64,000 nucleotides of DNA from Solea solea. Its lineage: Eukaryota; Chordata; Actinopteri; Pleuronectiformes; Soleidae. This document shows positions 1 through 9,794 of this stretch, in pieces (the stretch's first letter is position 1; each line of letters starts with the position of its first letter). Below the pieces are notes generated by a model. It searched no databases. It saw only the letters and a list, made by a program, of their open reading frames with translations, and was not told the DNA's origin. The stretch is from positions 19,522,530 through 19,586,529 of the forward strand of contig NC_081142.1 in the NCBI RefSeq assembly GCF_958295425.1. The letters run 5' to 3'. The position numbers and the translations under genes are program-made.

Positions 1-220
1 TTTCTAACTGGGAATTCATACCACATAAAAATAAATATAAAATGTCTTGAACACATCACTCTTCAAATCTACATTCAAAATAAACAGCAGCAGCTTTTAT
101 GCATGATTTTTTTCTACTTTCTACTGTGGTGATACCCTGCATTCCTTTAATGATAGAGCTCTATAAAGCTGTCAGCATCAATGAGCACAAATGATAAACG
201 GAGGCCGAGCCACTGGTGAC

Positions 221-262
221 GTGTGTGTGTGTGTGGCGGGGGGGGGGGGGGGGGGGGGGGGG
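221..262. repeat. (GT)n followed by a 25-base poly-G run
   Basis: GT repeats at 221-235 run into an uninterrupted G run at 238-262. Runs of this kind can form G-quadruplexes, slip during replication and cause sequencing length errors, so the true G count is uncertain. Confidence 0.9.
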
Positions 263-358
263 TCGCAGAGGCCTCGAGCCTCTGAGAATTCAGGCAAAGA
301 GCAGCGCGAGGCCGATGGCATGCTGGTCTGTGTCAGTGTGTGGTCCTATTCAATGGAT

Positions 359-480
359 GAGAGAGAGAGAGAGAGAGAGAGAGCACGCACACGCGCACGC
401 ACGCACACGCACACACCACCCGCTTCCCTCCTCTGCACCTGCGTACATCAGCAGGCTACTGGCTTCCATTCAGTCCCTCT

Positions 481-520
<40 letters not shown>
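359..520. repeat. (GA)n and (CA)n microsatellites
   Basis: A GA tract at 359-383 is followed by imperfect CA/CG dinucleotides to about 420. A pure 36-base AC tract lies at 485-520. These tracts account for the two overlapping open frames here, whose translations are strings of ER and HT. Confidence 0.9.
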
Positions 521-522
<2 letters not shown>

Positions 523-1069
523 ACAGTTTTGCTATTCACTCATTCTCAGTTTGTATCCGTGGTGATTGTAGAGGAAGGAAAAGGGAAAATAACTCCAAAA
601 GCAGATATTTTATTTTATTTTAAGTTTTTAAATGATATAGAGAAAGATTCAGTGGTGTGTGTGTGTGTGATGTTTTTAGCTCATAACTGGAAACCGGGAA
701 AAAAGTGTCTTAATTAAATCAATTAAATAAAAACTAAAAAAGGAAAGCACTGCCATTGATAATTATTTATTGAACTACTTTATTTAACCTGTATTAAAAA
801 AGAAAACCACGTGTCTATGTGGAACAGGCTCGTCTAATAAAGGTGCAATCCTCCACTTTTCTCTTCTACAGGAGACGATATTAAGGCCAACAGACGAAAA
901 GGAAACCGCTTCATCTACTGTGACGTCATGTCTCCTCCTCCTTATTATCCACGATGTGGCGAAAAGGGAAAGTGGCTCTCGTAGGATTACATGGCCACTA
1001 AGCTCGTGTGTGTGTGTGTGTGTGTGTGAGTGCTTGTATTTGTTGCCTCTTAAGGACATGGTCTGACAT

Positions 1070-1185
1070 AAACACAGTCCCCTGTCAGGACCAGTTGTCC
1101 TCATGAAGAGCAAAACCTGGCAGAACCTTATTTAGTATTAATGGTGGTTAGGTTAAGGTTCGACATTAAGTAGTTATGCGAATCT
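1070..1185. repeat. Diverged copy of a TG-associated dispersed repeat
   Basis: Shares a layout with the copies at 24848-25270 and 39090-39255: an adjacent TG tract (1006-1028), a 'cctg..aggaccag' start, 'cagaacctt', then 'ggttaggttaaggtt'. It is short and diverged. The family is a common teleost type, but I cannot name it. Confidence 0.45.
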
Positions 1186-1880
1186 TTTAAAGGCTAGCCC
1201 CGTGTGTGTGTATGTGTGTGTGTGTGTGTGTAGGAGGAGCATGGGCTCGTTTGACCTAATTTAAAATATATATATATATATCAAATAATCTCAACAACAA
1301 ACACATGATTTGAAAAGAGGCCGCGGTGTAAAATGACACGCCCACAGCCGTGTCCTCACATCTTCAATTACAATGTGAACTTAACTGTAATCACTTCTAT
1401 GTTTGTTTGTTTGTGCCACGACCTTGTTGTTGTTTAAAAATCAGCACACACACACACACACACACACACCAGGTTATCGTATATAACATCTGGGAGCTGT
1501 CCTGTGTGTGTGTTAGGTTTTTTTTTTTAACCGGGGGCTAAACAAAAAAAAAGCAGAGGCGCGCGCTTACCACCTGTTGCAGTCCAAATATCCTCGAGCT
1601 GCGACAAACTCTGCACGCGAGCGACAGAGGGGGACATGAATGGATGGATGGATGAACGGATGGATGGACGGATGGTTGGGAACACTGTTAAGCTTGTACC
1701 TATGTGTCACACACAAACACACCTGGTCCTCGCGCCCAGCATGGCACAGACTCTGTGCCTCCAACAATCACAAACAATCAGCTGTTCGCCTGCGCGCGCG
1801 CTCACACAGACACACCACATCATACCATATTTTTGAAGAAGAAAAAAAAACACTGATCACTGATGTAACATTTTGAATAT

Positions 1881-1909
1881 CGTGTGTGTGTGTGCGCGCG
1901 CGCGCGCGC
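1881..1909. repeat. (GT)n(GC)n alternating purine-pyrimidine tract
   Basis: GT dinucleotides pass directly into about nine GC dinucleotides. This is a strictly alternating purine-pyrimidine run of the kind that readily adopts left-handed (Z) DNA. Confidence 0.85.
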
Positions 1910-2369
1910 TGCTGCGCCTTCATTTTCATGTTTGAACATGAGAGTCAGTTTAAAGCGGCACCGAGATTAAATCACATTTTGGAAAAGCACGGGGGCCAAA
2001 ATGTGGGCTAATATTTTTGTACCGAGATAACGCGATGTCAGTGTCTTCAGCATCACACACACACACACCGGGTGGGAATCTCTTATAAAGACGTATTTTA
2101 ATAACCTTTTAGACAAGAACATGTAAATAAAAATAATATTCGTCACAAATAATCTTTTTTTTTTAAATGACGCTGGACACATACAAGTAAAACGATGATA
2201 TTTAAATACACAGACCATTCACCCATCACATCAAAGCTGCCGCGCACAGCAGAGGATATGAGAAGGAATCATGTGTCGGGGCCTCGGGGCCTGCAGGCGG
2301 GGGCCCCTGGTGTGCGTGGACAAAAACACATGAAGAATGAGTGGACGTTAATGCGTCTACACACGTCCG

Positions 2370-2620
2370 ACCTTTTCCAAACAATTATTTATCACCGGTG
2401 TTCTCGGCTATTACAACCTATGGTGATCAGATCAATAATTAATGAGGCGACCGGTGATCCCCTCGACCTCTTCAGAGAGCGAGGGAGAGAGAGGGAGAGA
2501 GAGTGTGTGTGTGGGTGTGTGTGAGAGAGAGAGGGGGGGGGGGGGGGTTTAGAGGGAGAGAGGTCCGATAAATACCAAGGGGCCTCTTCAAATATTCATC
2601 CACCGGTTAATGTGAGCTCC
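2370..2620. promoter_or_regulatory. Candidate enhancer 2.2-2.4 kb downstream of the sox2 stop
   Basis: Mostly unique sequence (a GA/GT/G simple tract at about 2480-2546 splits it), with three ACCGGT cores at 2394-2399, 2450-2455 and 2602-2607. It also has ACAAT (2381) and ATAATTAATGAG (2436-2447) motifs. ACCGGT is the core of the Grainyhead-family site, and TAAT is the homeodomain core. Position and composition fit a sox2 downstream enhancer, but no element can be named without alignment. Confidence 0.4.
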
Positions 2621-2667
2621 GCTCCCCCGGGACTGAGCCTGCAAGACACAACGGTCCTAATCTATCT

Positions 2668-2685
2668 CGCACACACACGCGGGCG

Positions 2686-2732
<47 letters not shown>
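2668..2732. repeat. Compound (CA)n(GC)n(CA)n(AT)n tract
   Basis: A 65-base, almost purely alternating purine-pyrimidine tract. CA and CG blocks lead into CA at 2694-2720 and AT at 2721-2732. It is likely hypervariable in length. Confidence 0.85.
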
Positions 2733-2734
2733 GA

Positions 2735-3640
2735 ACGCTCCGCCCAGATTTGAAACCGTTAGTTAAATTCAGATCAGGCTGTTAGTTCATCATAAGGATT
2801 ATTATTATTATTATTGTTATTATTATTAAAGGATAGGGGAAACCCAGCAGAGAGAAGCTGACAGCAGCGGGGTCACGCGACAACTTTAACCATAAGAGGC
2901 AAGATTAACGAAAACAATTAAAATTAAAATTAAAAATTAAAATAATAATAATACTACAGATGAAAACATTAAATTAAAAAGAAATGGCCGCTGGAGTTCT
3001 TCCATGTCAGAAGAAACACCTACAGGGCTCAGCTTCCATTTAGACCTCTCTAAATATTAGTGATTAAAATAAAATAATAATATTAATAATATTTTTAATA
3101 ATTTAAACATGTGTTATGGTGAAAACAACAAGATGGAATGTTCCAGAAATGCCTGAGTTGATATAATATGACAAATTGACAAGCCACATGAGAAAGATTA
3201 TATAACAAATTATAAATCATAAATAACCCTGCAGATTACTCTCACACAAATAATCTGATGTATGTCTCCTAATATTTATGATATTTGAATATCAGCGCTG
3301 TCTGGTTATTCCTCTCCCTCTATTCCAAGCAGGAGAATATTAGACACAATTCAGTTTAAATTAAAATAGATATTTAAGATTGTTTCTTTATGTTTTGTTT
3401 GATTATAGAAGAGGAAAAATGTCAGTTTATACCGGAGGTAAAACAATCTTTTTTTTTTTGTAGAAAATAGGAAACAACCTTTGTCTTGACGCAGCAACTA
3501 CGTATATATCAGATGCGTGTTTCATTAAAGCATATACAAGTTAAATAAATGTAATTTATGTAATTTAATAAACTAAATTATGAAAAACTGTCAGCGTTGA
3601 AAAGAAAGACAGAATGACAAAAAATCAAATCAAAACTCAA
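2735..3640. other. AT-rich non-coding spacer downstream of sox2
   Basis: No gene is seen. The sequence is strongly AT-rich, with ATT/TAAT triplet-like runs at about 2800-2830 and 2920-2950. The part at about 3130-3360 is more complex (for example 'gcgctgtctggttattcc' near 3294) and could be a second 3' regulatory element, but I cannot support that beyond its appearance. Confidence 0.5.
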
Positions 3641-3668
3641 ACAGTTACGAGTATCCAAATTTCCAAAA

Positions 3669-3674
3669 TTTATT
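3669..3674 (-). terminator. sox2: Candidate sox2 polyadenylation signal AATAAA
   Basis: TTTATT on the plus strand reads AATAAA on the sox2 sense strand, 1.1 kb after the stop codon. A proximal alternative is AATAAA at 3829-3834. RNA 3'-end data would decide which is used. Confidence 0.4.
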
Positions 3675-3754
3675 CATTTCAAACTGCATATTGAAAAAAA
3701 AATATATTCAGCTGAAACTGTAACTGTTATAAGGATGGTATTAGTTCCGGTAAA

Positions 3755-3762
3755 TATTTACA
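3755..3762 (-). promoter_or_regulatory. sox2: Pumilio-type element in sox2 3' UTR
   Basis: TATTTACA on the plus strand is UGUAAAUA in the mRNA, a perfect match to the Pumilio consensus UGUANAUA. It lies about 80 nt before the distal AATAAA. Pumilio proteins repress or destabilise stem-cell mRNAs; function here is inferred from the motif only. Confidence 0.35.
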
Positions 3763-4647
3763 TAGAGTGGTTTGGCTTCTGCGTACAGGCCACAATTTTT
3801 AAAATACAACTACGGGAAATGAGATTTTTTTATTTTTGCTGTTTACTTGAAATAAAAACTTAAAATACCACAGTAAATATACAGAAATTGTACAAATCAA
3901 TTAGAAAATAAGTAGCACAAGCGTCATAACCTCTAAACAGATTGAAAAGTGGGAGACGGGAATATAAATTAACAACCTATATTTTAAGCTGGAGGGGGAA
4001 AAAACAGTCTTGTGTTTTTGAAAGGAAAATAAAATGAAAAATGTTTTAGTAACATCGACTTTAAATGAAAAATTTAAAAAACAAAAACAAAACAGTATTA
4101 CCTGTTTCATCCCTTTTCTTTCCAGTGTTTTCAGTAATTCAGTGAAAACTCCAGTGTCATTATTCCAGTTCTGACTCTTTTTTTTTCTCCCCCACACGTT
4201 TAATATTTTCTGCAGAACTGGCGTTAAGTTGTATACGAAAATAACTAAATAAAACATAAAAGAAAATGGCAAAAAAGTAACCTCTTGCAGTTAAACAAAC
4301 AATTTCATCTGATTGTAATGTTTCTTTGATAAATACTGTACAAAAGGTGATTGCAATAGTAAAACATTTTGATTGCGACTCCCACTTTTTAATAGTCTTC
4401 CAAACTTCATCCACCAGTGAAGAGGGAGGGGGGAGAGGAGGAGGAGGAGGGAGGGGGGTTTTCTCCTACCGTTTCCTCTAGAGCTTCCTTTGAATAAAAT
4501 AAAAGAAGAAAAAAAGTTGAGTCGTGTCCTTTTTTACCCCCCGAGAGACTTCTATACAACTTTTTCCCTCCCCGAAATTTTTCTGTACAAAAATAGTCCA
4601 ACGTTAAGTAGTCCACAGTTTCTCTTATAAAAGTTCATTTCTTTTTC

Positions 4648-4730
4648 CACACACACACACGCACGCACGCACACACACACACACACTCACACACACACAC
4701 ACACACTCACACACGCACACAAACACACAC
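4648..4730. repeat. Imperfect (CA)n tract in the sox2 3' UTR
   Basis: About 83 bases of CA repeat with CG and TC interruptions, starting about 60 nt after the sox2 stop. In the mRNA it is a long (UG)n run. The 4731-4760 segment between it and the stop is CT-rich (GA-rich in the mRNA). Confidence 0.9.
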
Positions 4731-4791
4731 TTTCTTTCTCTCTTTCTTTCTCTCTTTTATTCTGTCGCTTCTCTGCTGTGTGCTGTGTCTC

Positions 4792-5760
4792 TTACATGTG
4801 TGTTAGCGGCAGTGTGCCGTTGAGCGTCGTCCCGGGCACGGGGCTCTGGTAGTGGCCGGACATGTGTAGCCGGGTCTGGGCGCTCTGCTCACTGACCTCC
4901 GCCCCGGGCAGGTACATGCTGATCATGTCCCTCAGGTCCCCGCTTTGGCAGCCCGGAGCGGCGCGATGGGACGACGAGGTGACGACGGGCGGGCTGGAGC
5001 TACTGGACTCGGACTTCACCACGGAGGAGGGCCCCATGGAGCCCAGCGCGGTCATGCCCGGCGTGCTCTGCTGCGAGTAGGACATGGAGTAAGTGGGCGA
5101 GCCGTTCATGTAGCTCTGGGAGCTGGCCATGGTGTTGTACTGCAGCGCGCTCATGTCGTAGCGGTGCATGGACTGCATCTGGCTCGGGTTGTGCGCGTTG
5201 AGCCCCGGGTGCTGGTAGCTCAGCTGCTCCTGCATCATGCCGTAGCCGCCGTTGGTCCAGCCGTTCATGTGCGCCGCGTAGCTGTCCATGCGCTGGTTCA
5301 CGCCGCCACCCAGCCCCGCGCCCACTCCTACACCGACCCCGCTCCCCATCCCGTTCCCTCCCGGAGCCAGCAGCCCACCGGGCAAGGTGTACTTGTCCTT
5401 CTTCATGAGGGTCTTGGTTTTCCGCCGGGGCCGGTATTTGTAATCCGGATGCTCCTTCATGTGCAGGGCCCGCAGTCTCTTGGCTTCGTCGATGAAAGGT
5501 CTCTTCTCACTCTCGGACAGAAGTTTCCACTCTGCGCCCAGCCTCTTACTAATCTCCGAGTTGTGCATTTTGGGGTTTTCTTGTGCCATCTTCCTCCTCT
5601 GACCCCGGGACCACACCATGAACGCGTTCATGGGTCTCTTGACCCGCTCGGCATTGTTTTTCTGGTTGGTGCCAGTGCCAGACGAGTTAGTGTTGCCCGT
5701 GCCCCCCGTGTTGGTCTGGGGAGCAGGAGGCTTCAGTTCAGTCTCCATCATGTTATACAT
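4792..5760 (-). CDS. sox2: SOX2, SOXB1 HMG-box transcription factor
   Basis: Intronless 322-residue frame, close to vertebrate SOX2 (human 317). SOX2 binds the DNA minor groove at CTTTGTT-type sites, often with POU partners, and maintains pluripotent, neural and sensory progenitors. Residues 1-38 are the short N-terminal segment. The HMG box is about 39-112, with RPMNAFMVW at 42-50 and basic nuclear-localisation clusters at its start (VKRP) and end (PRRKTK, 111-116). Residues 134-154 are a Gly/Val-rich insert. The rest is the Ser/Met/Tyr/Gly-rich transactivation region with a VKSE sumoylation motif (lysine 249), ending in NGTLPLTHM. The start is the ATG at 5758-5760 ([10 protein letters not shown]). 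The frame stays open upstream, but its only earlier start-like codon is a GTG at 5841, so an extension is unlikely. The first ATG has a weak context (C at -3, T at +4); the third (residue 5) has A at -3 and G at +4. The gene is complete, with no frameshift. Confidence 0.98.
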   Translation of the reverse strand: MYNMMETELKPPAPQTNTGGTGNTNSSGTGTNQKNNAERVKRPMNAFMVWSRGQRRKMAQENPKMHNSEISKRLGAEWKLLSESEKRPFIDEAKRLRALHMKEHPDYKYRPRRKTKTLMKKDKYTLPGGLLAPGGNGMGSGVGVGVGAGLGGGVNQRMDSYAAHMNGWTNGGYGMMQEQLSYQHPGLNAHNPSQMQSMHRYDMSALQYNTMASSQSYMNGSPTYSMSYSQQSTPGMTALGSMGPSSVVKSESSSSSPPVVTSSSHRAAPGCQSGDLRDMISMYLPGAEVSEQSAQTRLHMSGHYQSPVPGTTLNGTLPLTHM

Positions 5761-6215
5761 TGGGAACAGCTTTGAGTTGGAGCTCCGACGCAGAGAAGAA
5801 AAAAATATATATAAACAAACAAAAAAAGAGATAAACTCCACAAACCAGAGGCAGGACAGGGAGGAAGAAGGAGCGCAGGGTCACTGCTGCTGCTGCTGCT
5901 GACACAAAGTTACCTGTCGATTTCTCTCTGCAACTTTTCTCTGGACGAAAAAAACACACACCAAGCACCGAGCGGCGTCTCCACACACTCTCACTCCCTC
6001 TCACCGAGTGTGTGTGCGTGTCAGCGTCAGCGCGTGTGAGTGTCAGTGTGTGTGTGAGAGAGATAGAGAGTTTTCTCCCAGTAAGGTCCCGGTGTCCACA
6101 AAACTTCTCCCGTCGCTTCTCCGCAAAAGCATCAACAAGCCACTGTACTTTTTTCGCCTGAGTCCGCCTGAGCCTTGACAACTCCAGATAGTTTTTGAAC
6201 AAGTTAATAGACAAC
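5761..6215 (-). other. sox2: sox2 5' UTR (extent inferred)
   Basis: Sense-strand leader of roughly 450 nt, similar to the length usual for vertebrate SOX2. It contains (CAG)5 at about 5884-5898 and CA/GA-like simple sequence at about 6008-6070. There is no ATG in frame with the CDS upstream of 5760. The start point is inferred from the promoter elements at 6216-6330. Confidence 0.5.
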
Positions 6216-6330
6216 CATTCATGTGACGGGGGGCCGTCAGCGAATAAATGGCTTGGAGCTGGCCAATCGCAGCGCGCCTGCTCCCCTGACACACCAATGG
6301 GAGGCCTCAATTAGCATAAATGGGCGGAGT
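6216..6330 (-). promoter_or_regulatory. sox2: sox2 core promoter
   Basis: Reading toward sox2, the elements in order are: GGGCGG GC box (plus-strand 6322-6327), an octamer-like ATGCTAAT (6310-6317), two inverted CCAAT boxes (6294-6298 and 6263-6267) and an ATTTATT TATA-like box (about 6242-6248). Transcription would start near 6210-6220. CCAAT boxes bound by NF-Y are described for mammalian Sox2 promoters, and the octamer-like site fits POU-factor input. Motifs are seen; occupancy and the exact start are inferred. Confidence 0.6.
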
Positions 6331-8039
6331 CTTCCCTGCCCCGAGAACACACACACACATGCAAAAACCCCTCTCCAAGCATATGAACCAATGCAGAGTG
6401 AGGAGATATGCACACATTTACTATTTCCAGCTGCTTATGGAGACATTTCTGTGGGATTGTTTTTTTTTTGGTTTTTTTTTTTGGGCTCTTTATGGATATT
6501 TTTAAACATTAAACACAGGAGGAGAGAAATGCATGAAGCTTTCTGGATGTTCGATTAAAATAGTTTGTGTTGTGAACTTCATGACCAAAATGGGATCGAA
6601 AATTATACATTATACTTTTTTAAAAAAATAAGATTTTAGTGTACGTTTTACGTGCACTCTAAATTATACAAATACTTGAATGTGTTACGTACTCATAATA
6701 GACTAAATTGAAGGTTTTAACTTGAAATGGATGTTACAAAAAACAAAAGTGATAACTCAAACATGAAGAGTGTGAGGAGCATCACACTGGCTCAAGTCAC
6801 GGCCCCACGACACGGCACGTCTGCTGCTGTTGTTATTATTGTGAATGAAAAACCCACTAATTCCCCCACTCACAGCGCCAACAATATAACAACACTTAAA
6901 TAAACTTTGTTAGTTAAGTCAAAGCATTGAATTGAATGGGAGTGTGTGTGTGTGTGTGTGTGCGGGGGGTGCACTGCTGGTTTTTAGCGTTGAAAAGAGG
7001 AAAAGAGGAAAAGGTAATCCAAGATGTTTCCCCCGTCCCTCCTCCTTTAGTCCCTTTGTTTAGTGAAGTTGAATGCCAACACACAGAAGGCAGACGAGCT
7101 CATCTCAGCACAAATAAGCGGGTTTTGTTTGGGATGTTGTCGCTACATCTGTCCGGACAAAGACCCAACTCCACTCCACTTCCACGGCCACAGTACTGCT
7201 GCTGCTGCAGTGTGTGTGTGTTTGTGTGTGTGTGTGTGCACGTGGGAAGGATACACGAGAGGGAAGGGACATACAGGTGAGGCATATTTTAAGATAAAGA
7301 GTGAAGGATCAGCTCATTCACGTCTGCCAATTAGTGCGAATTAACGTGGCGTCCACCTGCTCCACCTTATCTCGGGTCAAACTGACCAGACTGACATTGT
7401 TATAAACACCATCATCATCATCATCATCATCATCATCGTCATCAGTGTGATATGATATGAAAAGTATCATATTATGGCTTTAATGTCCCAAAACCAACTG
7501 AACTTTCTTTTGTTTTTTTACTATGAGTCTGGGAGTTCTGTTTGTGCCACTTGTTATTATTGCTTTTTTTTTTTTTTTTACCCCGCATCTATCTCCGTCT
7601 GAGGGCAAAGCGTGCTCCTGCGTGACACCGGCACCGCCTACTGGAGAAAAGAAGAACTACAAACGACTGCAAAAAAAACCCTGACAGGTTTGGTGAGAGA
7701 AGCAAGGAATGGCTGTTTTTAAAAATCCAGCAGAAGAGGCCAGAAATGCAAAAATGTACCTATATATTATATTTATTTATTCCCTAATAACACCGATTTG
7801 TTTTAAAATAAATAAAAATATTTCAGTAATACATGCCATGTGGAACTGCACGCCAGACAGTCCCAATAATTAAAGCTAGATCAAGTACATACACCTGGAA
7901 TAATTTGATTTAATTTAATTTAATTTAATTTAATTTAATTTAATTTAATTTAATTTAATTTAAATGCGTGTCTCTAGATTAAATCGTAATTGAAAGTGAA
8001 TGGATCAAGCCTTATTATTTTGTTTTAGTCATTTGATAA
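6331..8039. other. Upstream spacer of sox2, no gene seen
   Basis: Open frames here are short and run through TG tracts (6942-6961, 7208-7240). Also present are an ATC trinucleotide run at 7410-7437 and a poly-T tract at 7565-7580. The part at 7300-7400 ('ccaattagtgcgaattaacgtgg') has homeodomain-like cores but is too short to call. Confidence 0.5.
7908..7964. repeat. (TTTAA)n pentanucleotide microsatellite
   Basis: About eleven tandem ATTTA units with almost no interruption. Confidence 0.95.
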
Positions 8040-8400
8040 TAAATGGAGGAGCGGAGCCCTGGTGCTCTTATTGTGCCGGCCCGGCAACCTTACATAAGAT
8101 TCATCTTGTGCGTAATAGGCTGCGAGAGGCGACACATGCAGCTCGGTCCATTATAATGCAAGGTTGAAATGGGCCGCTCGGCTGTTATCTGCATCTGAGT
8201 GTGTTCCCCGCTACCTCTAATCTTCTTATGATAATAAAGGAACAGCGGGGGGGCCCGCAGCTCTCTGAAAGCGGGCCCCAGCCAGCCGGGAATGGCCCTG
8301 CATCCACAATCATCCTGAATTAAAACCGCTGCTTGACAAAAAACAGGGGGGAAACTAGCGGGGCGGTTCCCCCGGACCACTTGTAAGCCCCCCGCTACAC
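8040..8400. promoter_or_regulatory. Candidate enhancer about 2.3-2.6 kb upstream of sox2
   Basis: A 360-bp block without simple repeats and with balanced base composition, set in AT-rich surroundings. It contains 'ccattataatgcaagg' (8149-8164, homeodomain/POU-like), ATAATAAAGG at 8230-8239, and GC-rich arms with an inverted repeat (GGGGGCCCGC at 8247 against GCGGGCCCC at 8270). In chick and mouse a neural enhancer (N-2/SRR1) lies about 4 kb upstream of SOX2. This block is the nearest comparable upstream candidate, but homology is not shown. The open frame across it has no domain. Confidence 0.4.
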
Positions 8401-9160
8401 CAGGTTGGGATGGATACAGCTAAATATATGGAGTGCAGCACGCTGTGATATCAAAATACTGTTTTGTGGTCACACAATTTCAGGTAACAGGATCTGCGCA
8501 AAAACACAAGCGTCAGATAAAGAGCAGCGATAAAAAGTCAGGTGTTCTTTCCAACAGCAGCTTCTGAGACGCTGGAGTCAAAAATGTATAACAATAAAAA
8601 TAATACGTATTATAGTAATAATAATAATAATAATTATAATAATAATAATACAAGTAAAATGTGGTGATAAAGGCACACGTGACATAAAAGTGGATTTCAA
8701 TTTACGCATTAGACAATCTATGAAATAACAAAAAAAAGAATAATAATAAAGATTGTGATAAAGCACGTTGAAAAATCATTGTGACGAACGGTAATGAGAG
8801 ACATTTTTCAGGTGAAATGGGAATAAACGTGTCCGTTGTTGCCACTAGGGGCCGTGCCAGGGGCTGAGGACGCAGCCAAGAAAATCACTCATCAAATACA
8901 TTAATAATAAGTCCGGAACAGTGACAGTCAGTGAGAAAACACGAGTTTATGAATGTTATTACTTGTTTTAGGAAAAAATAAAGAATGGCATTTTTCTTAA
9001 TTACTGAAGACAATGTTTTAAAAATATGCTAAACTTTTTAAAAAGAAAGACAAAAAAAATGATTTTTTTTTTTGTATTTTAAAATTTTAAATTCAACAAT
9101 GTTTATTTATAGTAAAATAACATTTAAAATTCACAATATGACCTTCGGATTTATCATAAT
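8401..9160. other. AT-rich spacer, no gene seen
   Basis: Contains an imperfect ATA/AAT trinucleotide repeat at about 8612-8652 and AT-rich sequence. I see nothing coding and no clear repeat family. Confidence 0.5.
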
Positions 9161-9164
9161 GAAA

Positions 9165-9275
9165 TAAAATGAGTCCGTTATTGGTAAAAGATGAACTTAG
9201 ATTGCGCCGATAATCCCACATGATTTTATTTACTGGTCTAATTAAGTCGCATCGCTCTATATTCAGGTTCGTCAG
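9165..9275. promoter_or_regulatory. Possible short regulatory element
   Basis: A short stretch of higher complexity between AT-rich flanks, with 'ccgttattgg', 'gataatccc' (bicoid/OTX-like GGATTA in reverse) and 'ctaattaag' (homeodomain). No other support. Confidence 0.25.
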
Positions 9276-9418
9276 TTTTGATTTGTAACTAAATTAAATT
9301 TAGAAATAAAAAAATAAGTATGAAAGAGGAAAAATAAACAACAAACAAACAGTACCACATTAGGAAATCAGGAAAAGAAATGTCATCTTTGAGGTTGAAG
9401 TTTGAAGAACAAGAAATA

Positions 9419-9673
9419 TGTGTGTGTGTGTGTGTGTGTGCGTGCGTTCATGTGTGTGTGTGTGTGTTGAAGAAGAAAAATAAGCGGGCAGCAACAGCTC
9501 AGGCAGTCAGTCAAGCTCCTGATGCCATGCGGTGTCATTCCACAACACTGCGTGTTTCACTCTCTCTCTCACACACACACATACATACACCCACACACAT
9601 ATACACACTTTTACACAGACACACGCACACACACGCATGTGCACGAACACACACACACACACACACACACACA
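9419..9673. repeat. TG tract, then CT/CA tract
   Basis: TG repeats at 9419-9467, then CT/CA repeats at about 9561-9673 with a pure CA run at 9650-9673. The overlapping open frames here are translations of these repeats. Confidence 0.9.
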
Positions 9674-9794
9674 GCGGCTTCGCTCAGTCAAAACTCAAAC
9701 TTACTGCCAGTTGTGGAAGTTCGTCCTCCTCATCTCGAAATTAAACAAGTTGCTCTTTCTCTCCTCATCCTCTTCCTTCTCCTCCTCTCGCTTC

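Larger units (their letters stand above)
1..2365. other. Non-coding 3' flank of sox2, microsatellite-rich
   Basis: No gene is seen here. The open frames in this stretch run through CA/TG, GA or poly-G tracts and show no domain. The block holds many simple repeats (listed separately), one dispersed-repeat copy near 1070-1185, and a TGGATGG-type tetranucleotide run at about 1638-1676. It lies downstream of sox2, which reads leftward. Confidence 0.6.
3640..4791 (-). other. sox2: sox2 3' UTR (extent inferred)
   Basis: Sequence on the minus strand downstream of the sox2 stop. It is AT-rich apart from a CT/CA tract just after the stop. It has AATAAA signals in the sense direction at 3829-3834 and 3669-3674 and an ATTAAA at 4199-4204. 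A 3' end near 3640-3660 would give a UTR of about 1.1 kb, in the range usual for vertebrate SOX2. The open frames across it (3901-4414) show no domain. The exact cleavage site is inferred. Confidence 0.5.

Noticed and set aside
191..623. Two overlapping frames of 110 and 135 codons
   Set aside because: Translations are poly-Gly, ER and HT strings from poly-G, GA and CA tracts.
4945..5775. 276-codon open frame on the plus strand opposite sox2
   Set aside because: It is the antisense shadow of a GC-rich coding region. Its translation is His/Val/Ala-rich with no domain.
5761..5841. 27-residue N-terminal extension of SOX2
   Set aside because: The upstream start is GTG, not ATG, and the extension (Phe/Ser/Leu-rich) is unlike any SOX2. 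[10 protein letters not shown] at 5760 is the family start.
5753..6310. 185-codon frame covering the sox2 5' UTR
   Set aside because: It begins at a TTG codon, probably upstream of the transcription start, contains no internal ATG and is made of simple-sequence translations.
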